Shown here: positions 17,926 to 26,388 of the stretch, one piece after another | How the letters are laid out: every line of letters begins with the position of its first letter | How positions within the stretch are numbered: the stretch's first letter is position 1 | Source of the DNA: Nocardia sp. NBC_01329 | GTDB taxonomy: Bacteria > Actinomycetota > Actinomycetes > Mycobacteriales > Mycobacteriaceae | Assembly: GCF_035956715.1 (NCBI RefSeq) | Contig: NZ_CP108381.1 | Location: forward strand, 434,001-498,000 | Reading direction: 5' to 3' | DNA length: 64,000 bases | Notes under the pieces: generated by a model | Seen by the model: only the letters and a program-made list of their open reading frames with translations | What the model was told of the DNA's origin: nothing | Databases searched by the model: none | Program-made: the position numbers and the translations under genes

Positions 17926-18645
17926 ATGCGTGACATAGACCAGGCAACGACCCTCCCCGAAGCGATCCTCGAGCCGATTCTGGAACGTGACCCCGCAGGC
18001 CCCCGCGTCACCTGGTACGACGACGCGACCGGTGCCCGGATCGAGCTGTCCGGGCTCACCCTGGCCAACTGGGCGGCCAAAACCGGGAACCTGATCCGCG
18101 ACGAATTCGGGCTCACCCCGGGTGCCCGGGTCGCGGTGCTGTTACCCGCGCACTGGCAGACCGCGGCGGTCCTGCTCGGCTGCTGGTGGGCCGGAACCGA
18201 AGTGGTACTGCGCGCCGATCCCGACGCGGAGCTGGTTTTCGCCGCCGCGGATCGGCTGGCCGAAACCGAGGACGCACCCGAGGTGGCGGCCCTCTCACTG
18301 GACCCCATGGGCGGACCGGTCCGCGATCTGCCGATCGGGGTCACCGATTACGCGTCAGCGGTCCGGGTGCACGGCGATCAGTTCCTGCCCGGCGGCACCG
18401 GTGCGGCCCTGGACGGTATGCCGGTCTCCGAGGTCCTCGCCGAAGCCCGGAAATCGGCTGCTCGGCAGGGCTTCTCCGAAGGCGATCGGGTGCTGTCCAG
18501 TGCCACCTGGGACACCCCCGCCGAATTGATCGACGGTTTTCTCTCGGTGCTCGGCGCGGGAGCCTCCCTCGTGCAGGTGGCCGAACCCGATCCGGCGCTG
18601 CGGGCGCGGCGGGTGGAAACCGAACGGGTCACCCACGTTCTGTGA
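17926..18645 (+). CDS. TIGR03089 family protein
   Basis: A 239-residue protein found in mycolic-acid bacteria next to the LCP gene (Rv3268 position). It resembles the N-terminal part of an AMP-binding (acyl-adenylate) enzyme: TWYDDATGARIELSGLTLAN, NLIRDEFGLTPGARVAVLLP and AVLLGCWWAGTEV. It lacks the long C-terminal ATP-binding and lid region of a functional ligase. The role is unknown. It starts 16 bases after the LCP stop and is probably in the same operon. Confidence 0.88.
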   Translation: MRDIDQATTLPEAILEPILERDPAGPRVTWYDDATGARIELSGLTLANWAAKTGNLIRDEFGLTPGARVAVLLPAHWQTAAVLLGCWWAGTEVVLRADPDAELVFAAADRLAETEDAPEVAALSLDPMGGPVRDLPIGVTDYASAVRVHGDQFLPGGTGAALDGMPVSEVLAEARKSAARQGFSEGDRVLSSATWDTPAELIDGFLSVLGAGASLVQVAEPDPALRARRVETERVTHVL

Positions 18646-18652
18646 CGCGTCT

Positions 18653-18666
18653 CCTACCACGGTAGG
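18653..18666. promoter_or_regulatory. short perfect inverted repeat after TIGR03089 gene
   Basis: CCTACC-AC-GGTAGG, a 14-base symmetric site about 180 bases before the P450 start. It could be a regulator site for the P450 gene or part of a weak terminator; the sequence does not decide. Confidence 0.35.
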
Positions 18667-18847
18667 TCCCGGGCTCCGACTCCGGCAGGTTCCCGGGTCG
18701 CCGGATATTCCGTAGCGTTCGTATCGGGTGGTCCTCCGGTGCCGGTGGACGTTGGAATACGACCGGGCCGACCGGCCGCCGTATGTGCGTCCCTCGGATC
18801 GCGGAAGAGCGGCGCACGAAGCCGTCGGCACGACAGGAGTGGGTGGG

Positions 18848-20152
18848 ATGAAGCCGGAATACGTTTTCCGCTGGGTGAATCAGCACGGTTTGATCCGGGT
18901 CGCGAAGAAGGCGCAGTTGCGCCGGGGGGATCTGTTCGCCCGCCTCAACGGTGGTCCCGAGGGGATCACGAACCCGTACCCGCTGCTCGAGGAACTGCGT
19001 GGAGAGGGCGGAGTACACCGCGCCGGGCCTCTCTGGATCACCGTGGATCACGCAGTGGTTCGGGAGGTGTTGCGGGACAATCGCTTCGGAGTAGGTATGC
19101 CTGCGCTGATCCGGCTGCCGGAGTTCGGCCGCCGCGCCCTGGCCCGGCGGCCGATCCCGGCCAACCCCGTCGATCCGCCCTCCATGCTGATGCTCGACCA
19201 GCCCGAACACACCAGGATGCGCAAACCGGTCGCGGCGGCGTTCACTCCGCGTGCCATCGGGCGCTTGCGCGATCGGGTCGTCACGGTCACCGAGGAACTA
19301 CTCGGCGCCCTGCCCGAGGACGGCCCCGCCGATCTGGTGGGCCAGTTCGCCGCGCAGGTGCCGATTGCCATCATTTCCGAAATGCTCGGTTTCCCCGACC
19401 GCGATCGGGAGATGTTCCTCCGCTGGGGCGATGCGATCAGCCCGCTGCTGGATATCGGGATCTCGTGGAGCGCCCACGAACGCGCCATGCGTTCCTCGGA
19501 AGCAGTGCAGAACTATCTGCTGGACCATATCGGCCGACTGCGCACCGAGCCCGGTGACGATATCCTCAGCAGCCTGGTCGGCAAGGGCGAACTGTCCACC
19601 TACGAACTCTGTGCCTCGGCGACCCTGCTGATGGGCGCGGGTTTCGAGACCACGGTCAATCTCATCTCCAAGGGCATCGTACTGCTGCTCGAACATCCCG
19701 ATCAGCTCGCCCGCCTGCGGGCGGAGCCGGACCTGTGGCCCGGCGCGGTCGAAGAGATCCTGCGCTTCGACCCCCCGGTGCAGACCACGGCGCGGCTGGC
19801 ACACACCGATGTGGAAGTAGTGGGTCGGCGGTTGGCCGAGGGCACGACCTTGGTGCTGTCGCTGGCCGGCGCCAACCGCGATCCGGCGATATTCCCCGAT
19901 CCCGCCCGCTTCGACATAACCCGTCCCAACGCCAGGGAACACGTCGGCTTCAGCAGCGGAATCCATGCCTGCCTCGGCGCCGGCCTCGCCCGGATGGAGG
20001 CGGCCCACGCGCTGCGCGCCCTGTTCGAACAGTTCCCCGATCTCCGGCTGAGCGGTCCGCCGCGGCGCCGGCAGCTCTACACGCTGCACGGCTACGAGAG
20101 TCTGCCCGTGCACACCGGTCCTCGCGTTCGCGCCCGGGAGTCCATCGGGTGA
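18848..20152 (+). CDS. cytochrome P450
   Basis: A 434-residue soluble P450 monooxygenase. The I-helix oxygen-binding motif is LLMGAGFETT, the K-helix ExxR is EEILR, and the heme-binding loop is GFSSGIHACLGAG with Cys375. DQPEHTRMRKPVAAAF is the usual C-helix block. The ATG at 18848 has an AGGAG box about eight bases upstream. No dedicated ferredoxin or reductase is adjacent. The substrate cannot be read from the sequence. Confidence 0.93.
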   Translation: MKPEYVFRWVNQHGLIRVAKKAQLRRGDLFARLNGGPEGITNPYPLLEELRGEGGVHRAGPLWITVDHAVVREVLRDNRFGVGMPALIRLPEFGRRALARRPIPANPVDPPSMLMLDQPEHTRMRKPVAAAFTPRAIGRLRDRVVTVTEELLGALPEDGPADLVGQFAAQVPIAIISEMLGFPDRDREMFLRWGDAISPLLDIGISWSAHERAMRSSEAVQNYLLDHIGRLRTEPGDDILSSLVGKGELSTYELCASATLLMGAGFETTVNLISKGIVLLLEHPDQLARLRAEPDLWPGAVEEILRFDPPVQTTARLAHTDVEVVGRRLAEGTTLVLSLAGANRDPAIFPDPARFDITRPNAREHVGFSSGIHACLGAGLARMEAAHALRALFEQFPDLRLSGPPRRRQLYTLHGYESLPVHTGPRVRARESIG

Positions 20153-20243
20153 TCCGGGCGGTTACCGACATCGGTGATGTCACACTCACCGCGCCCGATT
20201 CGTCGGATCTCTGTAGACAGTCACCCGACCCGAGGAGATCCAC

Positions 20244-20639
20244 ATGTCCGTCGAGATCAGCAACCCGCCGGCTCTGCACGATCCGGTTCCGTTCGGCTAC
20301 AGCCACGTGGCCGTCACCAGCGGCGAACTCGTGTTCGTGGCCGGCCAATACGATTCCGACGCGCACGGCACCACCACCACCGATGATTTCGCCGGTCAGG
20401 TCGCCCGGGCGTTCGACAACCTGGGCATCGCGCTGCGTTCGGTGGGACTGGATTTCGCCGATATCGCCCAGCTGCGCACCCATATCGTCGACCACGACGC
20501 GGCCAAACTGACCGTCGTCGGCACGAAGATCGCCGAGATCTGGGGAGGGCGGCCACCGGTTCAGACGCTGATCGGCGTCGCCGCCCTGGCACTGCCGACC
20601 ATGCTGTTCGAGGTGGACGCGGTGGCCATCCGACCCTGA
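20244..20639 (+). CDS. RidA (YjgF/YER057c/UK114) family protein
   Basis: A 131-residue RidA-type protein. Family members hydrolyse reactive enamine/imine intermediates or related small molecules. The C-terminal block PPVQTLIGVAALALPTMLFEVDAVA is where canonical RidA has the substrate-binding Arg (R-x-x-x); here that region reads RPPVQTLIGV, so a catalytic Arg is not obvious and it may belong to a non-archetypal subgroup. Start ATG at 20244 with a GAGGAG box. Confidence 0.85.
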   Translation: MSVEISNPPALHDPVPFGYSHVAVTSGELVFVAGQYDSDAHGTTTTDDFAGQVARAFDNLGIALRSVGLDFADIAQLRTHIVDHDAAKLTVVGTKIAEIWGGRPPVQTLIGVAALALPTMLFEVDAVAIRP

Positions 20640-20665
20640 TCCGGGCGGCGAGGCAGAATCGGGGG

Positions 20666-22138
20666 ATGGCGGATGTCGTAGTGGTAGGTTCCGGCCCCAA
20701 CGGCCTCGCGGCGGCGGTGGCCATGGCCGCCGCGGGGCTCGAGGTCGACGTGTACGAGGCCGCGGAAACTCTGGGTGGCGGCTGTCGTACCGCCGAAACG
20801 ACCCTGCCCGGTTTCCGGCACGACGAATGCGCGGGCGCACATCCGATGGCGGTGGCCTCGCCCTTCTTCCAGGCTTTCGACCTGCCCGCGCACGGGGTCG
20901 AACTGCTCACTCCCGAGGCCTCTTACGCCCATCCGCTCGACGGCGGCGTCGCCGGAGTGGCCTGGCGGGATCTCGACCGGACTGCGGCCGGCCTCGGCGC
21001 CGACGGCAAGGCCTGGCGATCGCTGTTCGGCCCCCTGGTCCGCGACTGGCCGGGCGTGGCGCGGACAGCGATGTCGGATATGCGGCACATACCACTGGGC
21101 CCCGCCACGATCCGGTTCGGCCTGCGTCTGCTCGAACAGGGGTCCCCGCTCTGGAATACGAGGTTTCGCGGCAACGTCGCGCCCGCCCTGTTCACCGGGG
21201 TGGCCGAACACGTCATCACTCCGCCGCGCGCACTACCGGCAGTGGGCGCCGGACTGCTGCTGGCCACCCTCGCCCACGCGGGCGGCTGGCCGGTGCCGCG
21301 CGGCGGTAGCCAGGCGATCATGGACGCGCTGGCCGCCGACCTGCGCCGCCGCGGTGGACGACTACACACCGGCCACCGGGTGGACTCGCTGGAAGAATTC
21401 CGGACAGCCCGCGCGATCCTCTGCGATACCTCGCCGACCGAACTCGTGCGCATCACCGGCGATCGGCTCCCGGCCGGCTACCGTCGCCGAATCGACCGCT
21501 ACCGCTACGGCGGTGGCGCCTGCAAGGTGGACTTCGCGTTGGCGGGCCCGGTGCCCTGGCAGGCTCCGGGATGCGCCGAAGCCGCAACACTGCACCTGGT
21601 CGGCAGCCGGGCCGAAGCGATGGCCGCCGAACACGCCGTGGCCGCGGGAATACACACCGACCGGCCCTTCACCCTGGTCATCCAGCCCGGGGTCGTCGAC
21701 CCGACCCGCGCCCCCGCAGGACAGCACACCCTCTACACCTACGCCCACGTTCCACACGGCTCCGACCGTGACGTCAGCGAACTCGTCACCGACCAGATCG
21801 AACGATTCGCACCCGGCTTCCGCGATCTCGTCCTCGCGAAACACGTCCGTACAGCCGCCGAAATGCCCGCCCACAACGCGAACTACATCGGCGGCGATAT
21901 CAACGCCGGCGCGATGACCCTCGCACAGACCGTCTTCCGGCCGGTACCGCGCTGGAATCCCTACAGCACCGGACTACCCGGCGTATACCTGTGTTCCGCG
22001 GCCACCCCGCCCGGCGGCGGCGTCCACGGTATGAGCGGGGTGCATGCCGCCCGCCACGCGCTACGCACGGTCTTCGGCAACCACACCGACCCCCTCACCC
22101 TGCTCACCGCGGCTCCCGGGTCGAATCCGGCACCCTAG
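20666..22138 (+). CDS. FAD-dependent oxidoreductase, phytoene-desaturase type
   Basis: A 490-residue flavoprotein. The N-terminal dinucleotide-binding fold is VVVVGSGPNGLAAAVAMAAAGLEVDVYEA, followed by LGGGCRT. The C-terminal FAD motif is GVYLCSAATPPGGGVHGMSG. It belongs to the NAD(P)/FAD amine-oxidase/phytoene-dehydrogenase superfamily (PYROXD2-like). The substrate is unknown. The stop codon is shared with that of the convergent CDF gene: the palindrome CTAG supplies TAG on both strands. Confidence 0.88.
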   Translation: MADVVVVGSGPNGLAAAVAMAAAGLEVDVYEAAETLGGGCRTAETTLPGFRHDECAGAHPMAVASPFFQAFDLPAHGVELLTPEASYAHPLDGGVAGVAWRDLDRTAAGLGADGKAWRSLFGPLVRDWPGVARTAMSDMRHIPLGPATIRFGLRLLEQGSPLWNTRFRGNVAPALFTGVAEHVITPPRALPAVGAGLLLATLAHAGGWPVPRGGSQAIMDALAADLRRRGGRLHTGHRVDSLEEFRTARAILCDTSPTELVRITGDRLPAGYRRRIDRYRYGGGACKVDFALAGPVPWQAPGCAEAATLHLVGSRAEAMAAEHAVAAGIHTDRPFTLVIQPGVVDPTRAPAGQHTLYTYAHVPHGSDRDVSELVTDQIERFAPGFRDLVLAKHVRTAAEMPAHNANYIGGDINAGAMTLAQTVFRPVPRWNPYSTGLPGVYLCSAATPPGGGVHGMSGVHAARHALRTVFGNHTDPLTLLTAAPGSNPAP

Positions 22139-23061
22139 GGTTCGCGTACGGTCTCGCGATACAGATCCGGCTCCAGATAGATGACCCGCGCCGCGGGCAC
22201 TGCCGCGCGCACCCGGCTCTCCGCCGCGTCGATACCCGCCGCGATCTGCGCGATATCCAGCCCCGGTGTCACCGCGACCTTCGCCGCCACCAGCATCTCC
22301 TCCGGCCCGATGTACTGGGTCTTGATATGGATGAGACGGTCGATCGTCGTCCCGTCCACCAGGTTCGCGCGAATCGCCTCGTCCTCCGCGGCGGTCGCGC
22401 CCTCACCGATCAGCAGACTGTGCATCTCGATGATCAGCACGATCGCGATAACACCCAGCAGTGCGCCGATCGCCAGCGTGCCGACACCGTCCCACACCGG
22501 ATCACCGGTCACCATGGTGAGCCCCACACCGCCCAGCGCGAAGATCAGCCCGATCAACGCACCGGTGTCCTCCAGCAGCACCACCGGCAACTCCGGGCTC
22601 CGCGAATTACGGATGAACTGCCACCAGCTCGCCCGCCCCTTCAGCGGCGCCGACTCCTTCACCGCGGTACGGAAACTGAACGTCTCCAGCACGATAGCGA
22701 CCACCAGGATCACCACGGCCACGATCGGCGAACTCAACTCCTCGGGATGCTGGATCTTGTGCACACCCTCGTACAGGGCATACACCGAACCCAAGGTGAA
22801 CAACACCAGCGCCACTACGAACGAATAGAAGTAGCGGCTCCGGCCGTACCCGAACGGATGCAACTCATCGGCTTGCTGTTCGGCGCGATTCTGCCCGAAC
22901 AACAACAGCCCCTGATTGGCGGTATCGGCGACCGAGTGCACCCCCTCCGCCAGCATCGACGCCGACCCGGTGATCGCGGCACCCACGAACTTCGCTACCG
23001 CGATCCCGGCGTTCGCCGACAACGCGGCAAGAATCGCCTTCTTACTTCCACCAGCCGACAT
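22135..23061 (-). CDS. cation diffusion facilitator transporter
   Basis: A 308-residue membrane protein of the CDF family, exporting Zn, Mn or Fe divalent ions by proton exchange. Transmembrane helices are clear at the N-terminus (KKAILAALSANAGIAVAKFV), VVALVLFTLGSVYALYEGV, IVAVVILVVAIVLETFSF, LIGLIFALGGVGLTMVTG and LLGVIAIVLIIEMHSLL. Metal sites are expected in AEGVHSVADT and VVLLEDTGALIG. Start ATG at 23061 with an AGGAGGG box six bases upstream. Confidence 0.92.
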   Translation of the reverse strand: MSAGGSKKAILAALSANAGIAVAKFVGAAITGSASMLAEGVHSVADTANQGLLLFGQNRAEQQADELHPFGYGRSRYFYSFVVALVLFTLGSVYALYEGVHKIQHPEELSSPIVAVVILVVAIVLETFSFRTAVKESAPLKGRASWWQFIRNSRSPELPVVLLEDTGALIGLIFALGGVGLTMVTGDPVWDGVGTLAIGALLGVIAIVLIIEMHSLLIGEGATAAEDEAIRANLVDGTTIDRLIHIKTQYIGPEEMLVAAKVAVTPGLDIAQIAAGIDAAESRVRAAVPAARVIYLEPDLYRETVREP

Positions 23062-23142
23062 CCGCCACCCTCCTGTACTACGACGCCCGAACCATCCGCA
23101 TCGCTCCGATACGACAGCCGCGCAACAGCCTATGCTGTGTTC

Positions 23143-23258
23143 ATGGCGGCGCCTTCGGCGCCGCGGGTCGGGGCCCTCGTGACCCCGGTTCTTCACTCCG
23201 GCGCTCAGTCGCTGCGCTCCATCGCTCTGTCGCTCCAGAACCGGGGCGGGCCCCGACA
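23143..23258. repeat. dispersed palindromic repeat C, copy 2 (inverted)
   Basis: Reverse complement of the element at 16293-16412. The block GTCGGGGCCC-(6)-CCCCGGTTCT at 23167-23192 faces AGAACCGGGG-C-GGGCCCCGAC ending at 23257, so it can form a large interrupted hairpin. A GGCGCC-TTC-GGCGCC hairpin lies at the left end. Confidence 0.85.
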
Positions 23259-23561
23259 CGGGTGGCCGGCTATCCGGAGTAGAGGGAGGTGGGTGCGGAA
23301 ATGTGTCCGGGGGCCGGGGTGGGCTGACCGGTCTGTAGGTGCTCAATGGTTTTCATTCTCGGGACCGCCACCTGCTCGCCCTCAGTCGCTCTCGGCCGGG
23401 GGCGCCCCAGGGACGGAGGGCGGACCATCCGGAGTAGACGGAAGCCGTTGTGGCCGTGGCCTCTATATGCCCAGTTCGATTCACAACCGACCCGCCCGCG
23501 ACCGATCTACATGCCACCACCGAGATATCGAACCCGACGCAACCGTACGAGTCGTGTCTTA

Positions 23562-23694
23562 CGAGACACCCCAAAGGGGTGAGGCCGTCTCGCCGTTCAG
23601 GCCTCGAAGCGCGAGTCTCGAGGCCTGAACGGCGAGACCTCAGGGCCTCAACCCCCGTGCCGCCGCAGGCGGCGCCGAAAACACAGCACCTTCA
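23562..23694. repeat. long palindromic repeat, copy B
   Basis: The inverted partner of copy A at 12820-13030. Arms 23588-23607 and 23618-23637 are a perfect 20-base inverted repeat around a 10-base loop; outer arms near 23579-23586 and 23644-23652 add pairing. It can form one of the longest hairpins in the window. Confidence 0.88.
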
Positions 23695-23760
23695 CGAGTG
23701 GGCCCACATACTCGCCATCCACGGATCAGTGCGATGCGCCATCTCCCGGGGTGACCCGAG

Positions 23761-23792
23761 CGCGCTAGCCTCGGCACGCGCTAGCCTCGGCA
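23761..23792. repeat. 16-base tandem duplication
   Basis: Two perfect tandem copies of CGCGCTAGCCTCGGCA in the non-coding stretch downstream of manA. Confidence 0.9.
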
Positions 23793-23862
23793 GTAGGACA
23801 GTCCGAACCTACCCGCCGAGCCTCGTCGAGCCGAGATGTCTTCGCGGCCCGTCGCGTAGGGC

Positions 23863-25077
23863 TCAGGCAGCGCCCACACAAGCGCAGAACAGGGTCGCGG
23901 GTTCCTCCGGGGCCTGGGCGCGGATGTCTTTGTCGGCGGCCGAGACCCAGGCGGCGCCGCCTCGGGTGAGCGAAACCTCGGAGTCGCCGTCCAGCAAGCG
24001 GGCTGATCCGGCCGTGCACAGCACGATTCCCGGGCCGGCGTCGGTCAGGGGCACCAGCGCAGGACCGGCGGTGAGGTCGAAACGGCGCAGAGCGAATTCC
24101 GGTGCGGGCGTGTGGTAGCGGACCGAACCGTCACCTGCCGGTTCGGGAAGGACCAGCGGTAGGTCGATCGGTTCGAAGTCGAGGACTTTCAGCAACTCCG
24201 GGACATCGACGTGTTTGGGTGTCAGCCCGCCGCGTAGCACGTTGTCGGAGTTGGCCATGATCTCGACGCCGACGCCGTGCAGGTAGGCGTGCAGATTGCC
24301 GGCGGCGAGGAAAAGGCCTTGGCCGGGTTGCAGGGTGATCCGGTTGAGCAGCATCGCGGCCAGTACGCCGGCGTCGCCGGGGTAGGCCTCGGCCAGTTCC
24401 AGGGTGGTGCGGGCTTCGGCGGCGAATTCGCGTTCGGAATTGGACAGGTAGCGCACGCAGCCGTCCAGCACAGTCGGCAGTAGCTTGTCCAGGACAGTCG
24501 GCGGGAGGGTGATCCAGCTGGTGAAAAGGGTTCGCAGGCCGTCGGAATCGGGTTGGGCGGCGAGTAGGTCCGCGTATTGGTTCAGGGAGGTGACGTCCAG
24601 GGCGCGGAACAGGTCCACAGTGCGCAGCGGGTCGCGGAAACCGGCGAGTGCTTCGAATCGTTCCAGGGCGACCACCAGTTCGGGTTTGTGGCTGTCGTCG
24701 CGGTAGTTGCGCATGGGCGAATCGAACGGCACCCCGGTGCGGTTCTCCCGGGCGAACCCGGAGCGCGCCTGTTCGGCGCTCGGGTGCGCTTGCAGCGACA
24801 GTGGTTCTTCGGCGGCCAGGATCTTCAGTAGGAACGGCAGCCGGTCGCCGAAACGCTCGGCGGCCGTGCCGAGTTCTTCCCCGGGGTTCTCCGAAACCAC
24901 CTCCAGCAGTGACCGGGTGCCGTTGTCGGTGCGGAGGTAGGCGGGGTCGGCCGGATGGGCACCGAACCACAGTTCTGCTTCCGGATGCGCCGAGGGGACC
25001 GGACGGCCGCAGAGTTCGGCGAGCGCGGTGCGCGAGCCCCAGGCGTACGAGCGAAGCGCACCCACGAGTTCGTGCAC
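23863..25077 (-). CDS. manA: mannose-6-phosphate isomerase, class I
   Basis: Interconverts fructose-6-phosphate and mannose-6-phosphate, feeding GDP-mannose synthesis. A 404-residue cupin enzyme of about the usual length. Zinc ligands lie in SLQAHPS, SHKPELVVAL and FLAAGNLHAYLHGVGVEIMANSDNVLRGGLTPKHVD. The N-terminus HELVGALRSYAWGSRTALAEL is typical. The start is GTG at 25077, which overlaps the preceding stop by one base (TAGTG). It is last in the minus-strand mannose operon. Confidence 0.94.
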   Translation of the reverse strand: MHELVGALRSYAWGSRTALAELCGRPVPSAHPEAELWFGAHPADPAYLRTDNGTRSLLEVVSENPGEELGTAAERFGDRLPFLLKILAAEEPLSLQAHPSAEQARSGFARENRTGVPFDSPMRNYRDDSHKPELVVALERFEALAGFRDPLRTVDLFRALDVTSLNQYADLLAAQPDSDGLRTLFTSWITLPPTVLDKLLPTVLDGCVRYLSNSEREFAAEARTTLELAEAYPGDAGVLAAMLLNRITLQPGQGLFLAAGNLHAYLHGVGVEIMANSDNVLRGGLTPKHVDVPELLKVLDFEPIDLPLVLPEPAGDGSVRYHTPAPEFALRRFDLTAGPALVPLTDAGPGIVLCTAGSARLLDGDSEVSLTRGGAAWVSAADKDIRAQAPEEPATLFCACVGAA

Positions 25078-26273
25078 TAGTACTGTCCCCCGTCGTAACT
25101 TTCCGGACCGCTCGCCGCGATCGCCCGGCCGCCGATCAGCCGCAGATAGGCCGCCGCCATCTCCCAGCGCAGCGCGAGTACGGCGAGACGTCCCAGTTCT
25201 CCGCCGATCGGCGTGGGAACGGGTTGGGGGACCGGGGTTCCGGCTCGCGATGGGTCGGCCGGAGCCGATTCGAGATCGGCGGTGATCAGGTCGGCGTCCA
25301 CGGTGCCGCCACCCGCGCCACCGAAAACGGCGATCTTGCGGCGGGCCGTCACGATATCGGATTCCGTGCTGCACACGAAGATCCGCTTCTTCTCCACCGG
25401 TGGCGGGCCGTCGAGTTGTTCGTCGTGGAACAGCGGGTCGTAGTCGGGAGCGGCCACGGTGGCGGCGTTCACCAGGTGCGGTAGGGCTGTTATCGCTACG
25501 GCCAGTTCCACAGCGGTGGCGGTGCGGCCCGCCGATTGCAGTAGCACCTCCGCTGCGTGCACGGCCAGCTCGGTGGTGGCCGCCGTGTCGCCGGCGACGA
25601 TCAACCCGAGCTGCTGGGTCCGCGCGGCCAGGTTTTTGGCGGGATTGTGGAAAACCTCGTGTTGGGGGCCGTCGCGCAGCGCCTCGATGTCGAGGACATC
25701 GGCCAGCTCACCCAGTTCGGGCAGGAATGTGGCGCTGCGGTGGCCGTCGATCGCGCGCAGCACCGCGATCCCGACACCGAGGTAACGCAGCAGGCGGTTC
25801 TCGTCGAGTACGGGCACCCGGGGTGCCAGCAGGGCCGCCCGCCCGGCCGCGGCGGCACGCAGCGGCCCTTCGTCCGGGGCTGCCACGACCACTTCGGCGC
25901 CGCGACGCAGCGCACGGTCGACCCCGTCGATGAGCAGGGGATCTCCGGCGTCGTCTCCGGCCACCAGCACCACATCCAGCGGCCCTACCCAGGCGGGTAC
26001 CGAGGTGGCCCGGACCAGGGGGAGCCCGGCCCGGTCACCGAGCGTCGCGACGAGCAGGGCGGCGGCCCGGCCGGCCCGGCCGGGGCCGGATACCAGCAGC
26101 AGGCTTCGCGGGCGCAGACCGTCCAGGCGGGCGAGCGCCCCTTCTGCCACGGCGGCCGCGGTGGCACGCACCTGGGCGCCACCGGACGCGGCCGAACGGA
26201 GGGCCCCGCCGGTATCGGCGGCCTCGAGCATTGCGGCATCGTCCAGATCGAGTACCGGGGTGTCAGCGATCAT
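25077..26273 (-). CDS. TobH/SIS-domain-like protein (Rv3256c type)
   Basis: A 398-residue protein conserved between the phosphomannomutase and manA genes in mycolic-acid bacteria. SIS-like phosphosugar-binding segments are LLLVSGPGRAGRAAALLVATL, DVVLVAGDDAGDP and LGLIVAGDTAATTELAVHAAEVL. The arrangement is that of a phosphoglucose/phosphomannose isomerase-like fold, but catalytic residues are not identifiable. The ATG at 26273 is preferred over the GTG at 26285, because a GGGGAGG box sits about 11 bases before it and would overlap the GTG. Confidence 0.82.
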   Translation of the reverse strand: MIADTPVLDLDDAAMLEAADTGGALRSAASGGAQVRATAAAVAEGALARLDGLRPRSLLLVSGPGRAGRAAALLVATLGDRAGLPLVRATSVPAWVGPLDVVLVAGDDAGDPLLIDGVDRALRRGAEVVVAAPDEGPLRAAAAGRAALLAPRVPVLDENRLLRYLGVGIAVLRAIDGHRSATFLPELGELADVLDIEALRDGPQHEVFHNPAKNLAARTQQLGLIVAGDTAATTELAVHAAEVLLQSAGRTATAVELAVAITALPHLVNAATVAAPDYDPLFHDEQLDGPPPVEKKRIFVCSTESDIVTARRKIAVFGGAGGGTVDADLITADLESAPADPSRAGTPVPQPVPTPIGGELGRLAVLALRWEMAAAYLRLIGGRAIAASGPESYDGGQY

Positions 26274-26388
26274 CGGGCGTGGCACCTCCCCTCATCGCGC
26301 TGTTGTCGGTCTCGGCCGCCACCGCCCGCGTCGTGGACACCGGGCCTTGGAACGGGCGAATCCACGGTGTGTATTTCCACTATTCCAG

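Larger units (their letters stand above)
23062..23862. other. 800-base non-coding stretch rich in repeats
   Basis: Between the CDF start and the manA stop. No credible gene was seen. It holds palindromic repeat C copy 2 (23143-23258), a direct repeat of ATCCGGAGTAGA (near 23278 and 23430), copy B of the long palindrome (23562-23694) and a perfect 16-base tandem duplication (23761-23792). The density of repeats suggests a site of repeated insertion or rearrangement. Confidence 0.7.

Noticed and set aside
16866..18344. A 492-codon minus-strand open frame over the LCP and TIGR03089 genes
   Set aside because: Both plus-strand genes are well supported by motifs; the antisense translation is low-complexity and Arg/Ser-rich.
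12820..23694. Copies A and B as insertion-sequence ends of a composite transposon
   Set aside because: No transposase, no target-site duplication and the enclosed genes are conserved chromosomal cell-wall genes. Repeat-mediated inversion is more plausible.
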